Source: Pipra filicauda (taxonomy: Eukaryota > Chordata > Aves > Passeriformes > Pipridae). From it: a stretch of DNA of 64,000 nucleotides. The position numbers were made by a program, and so were the translations under genes. Shown piece by piece: positions 62,476 through 64,000 of this stretch. The notes beneath the pieces were generated by a model. The model had not been told where the DNA came from and did not search any database. It worked only from the letters and a program-made list of their open reading frames with translations. The stretch's first letter is position 1; every line of letters begins with the position of its first letter. The stretch is from assembly GCF_003945595.2 (NCBI RefSeq), contig NW_024104445.1:62001-126000 (forward strand). Direction: 5' to 3'.

Positions 62476-64000
62476 CTCCTCCTGTTCTGTCCCAGGTTCC
62501 CAGAACTAAAGTAGCAGCACTGCAGGAGTTCCAGGATTTCTTTTTGTTCCTCCAGTGCTATCAAGGGCTGTTCCCTTGGGCAGGGACTCCCTGGGCTGTA
62601 AGGAAGCTCCAGCTGGGCACCAGTCCTGCCACTACTGGTGGCTGGATCTCCCAAATGTGAGTTTTTTTACAGTGGCCAGACCTTGTTGGGTGCAAGGGGG
62701 AAGAAGAATTTACAACCACAGTCCTAAACCATGAGAAAGTTCAGTGAAAATTGCTGTGAATCTCGTGCCCAGGAGTATTTTGTGCTTTTTCTTTTCCGTC
62801 AGGAGCAGGGTCTGTGCAGGTCTGAGTCCAGCACCCCAAAACACAGGGGACAATAACCTGGTTGTCCCTCAGCCACCCAGAAGTCAGCAGCTCATGTTGT
62901 AGTGATCCAAACTGTGGGAGAGATGAGAATGAAATGAGTACTAGGGCAGGAGTCAGAGAGAGGAGATGCTCCTCTAGATAAGGCAACAATTTGGAAGTTC
63001 AGGGTTTATTTTTAGGCCTCACTGTAAACTTATTCTCTGAACATGACACAGGATCCACGTTTCACTTCCCCATCCCTCAAATTGGTCTGAGTTGTCCTTC
63101 CCCTTTCTCTCTTGTCTCTTCCAATGGAAAACCTACAGTTAACAAAGTCACTTTGTACCAGCAAAGCCAGGGTTTCTGGAAAACACTGCAAGAAGTGCTG
63201 CTGTGAGAGAATGAGAGGAGGAGAGTCCTCATCTCCCAAGAGGAGCTGGGCAGTAAGTCGGGATTTTCAACAGGGTTTTTGTTCCCAGTGCTCCACTGAG
63301 GTTTGGGTTTGGGTATCGTGGCTGTTGGCTCTGCCCCCGTGGCCACCTCTGGCCACCTCTGCAGACACAGCCTTTGCTGGCAGTGCCCTCAGGGGGGTGA
63401 GGGGGGTGCCCACCTGTGAGGAGGGTGCAGTGACCTCCCCAGCACCAAAGCAGGGGCTGGGAGGTGCAGAAAGGTGTCTTGCAGGGGTCTGCTCTAATGT
63501 AACCCAACAAATAACCTGTTTGTCTTGGAAACCAGCATCAAGGGCAGGGTAGAAGTGACTGAGAGACTCATTTTCTGACTTGGTTTCTCTCTAGTGATTA
63601 ATTCCTCGATTAATCCCCACCTGCCTCACCGGGGCTGCTCTGAGGCTTCACTGAATTTGTGTCTGTCACACACCTGGCAAGCTCAGAGGAAAGGTGTTGT
63701 TCCCTGCTGGTAGAACACTCCTGTTGGATAAATCCTGTTGCCAAAGCCAGGCAGGCTCCAGAACCCTGCCTAAGGCACGTGGGTGACAGAAAACAGCACC
63801 TTGGCTTCGGGCTCTTTCCTAGAGGGGGAAATACTTTTGTGTTTGTGATCTGATGCACAAATAAAGGGATGTTTGTACATGCCTGTGGAAAAGGTGACTG
63901 TCCCTGTCCCCTCACAGCATTTGCCACAGTGCCCAGCAAACAGATGAAGTTTCATATTTCAACATGCAGCTGAGCAAGGGATGGGGAAGGGCTGAATCAG
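62476..64000. other. No recognised gene to window end
   Basis: Unique sequence with an AATAAA near 63858 and no gene that I can assign to it. No CR1 tail is seen. Confidence 0.45.

Overview
This is a piece of bird nuclear genome, most likely from a gene-dense microchromosome homologous to human 9q34.3. At least thirteen CR1 LINE tails are present, recognisable by the 'ccatgggcagggacaccttc' block and its reverse complement. There is also one LTR-like fragment of an avian endogenous retrovirus family, several CpG islands and short introns. Nothing prokaryotic or viral in layout is present: the genes are split by GT-AG introns and have no ribosome binding sites or operons. The bird assignment rests on the CR1s and on protein similarity recalled from chicken and human.

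Layout, left to right. (1) Bases 1-4113 carry the last three coding exons of FAM166A (CIMIP2A) on the + strand, with a 19-bp minisatellite in the first intron. (2) TUBB4B (beta-tubulin, class IV type) lies on the - strand at 4251-6193, complete in four exons and convergent with FAM166A. It has a TATA box, a row of inverted CCAAT boxes and a CpG island. (3) Bases 7020-15500 hold a G-rich minisatellite and then about 7.8 kb with no recognised gene. (4) An ENTPD8-like gene lies on the - strand at 15504-26727, in nine exons that join into one open frame of about 501 codons. Several nucleotide-binding apyrase motifs have lost key residues, so it looks like a pseudo-enzyme rather than a dead gene. 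(5) NELFB lies on the + strand at 29123-40480, complete in 13 exons and 577 aa, with a CpG-island promoter directly next to two back-to-back CR1 fragments. (6) Bases 40481-50500 hold repeats only: CR1s, a 0.7-kb G-rich VNTR and an LTR fragment. (7) A putative two-exon gene at 50853-55117 on the + strand would encode a very small secreted or signal-anchored basic protein that I do not recognise. (8) Bases 55.1-61.5 kb are mostly featureless, with a 192-bp direct duplication and CR1s. (9) At 61.59-62.48 kb there is a frameshifted P2Y-like GPCR pseudogene, followed by unremarkable sequence to the end.

The genes do not form one pathway. FAM166A (ciliary microtubule inner protein) and TUBB4B (a major axonemal beta-tubulin) are functionally related neighbours and sit tail to tail. 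NELFB is a subunit of the NELF transcription pausing complex. ENTPD8 normally hydrolyses extracellular nucleotides, and a decayed P2Y-type (nucleotide receptor-like) sequence lies about 35 kb away. As I recall it, human 9q34.3 has the same genes in a different order and orientation, so a local rearrangement is likely.
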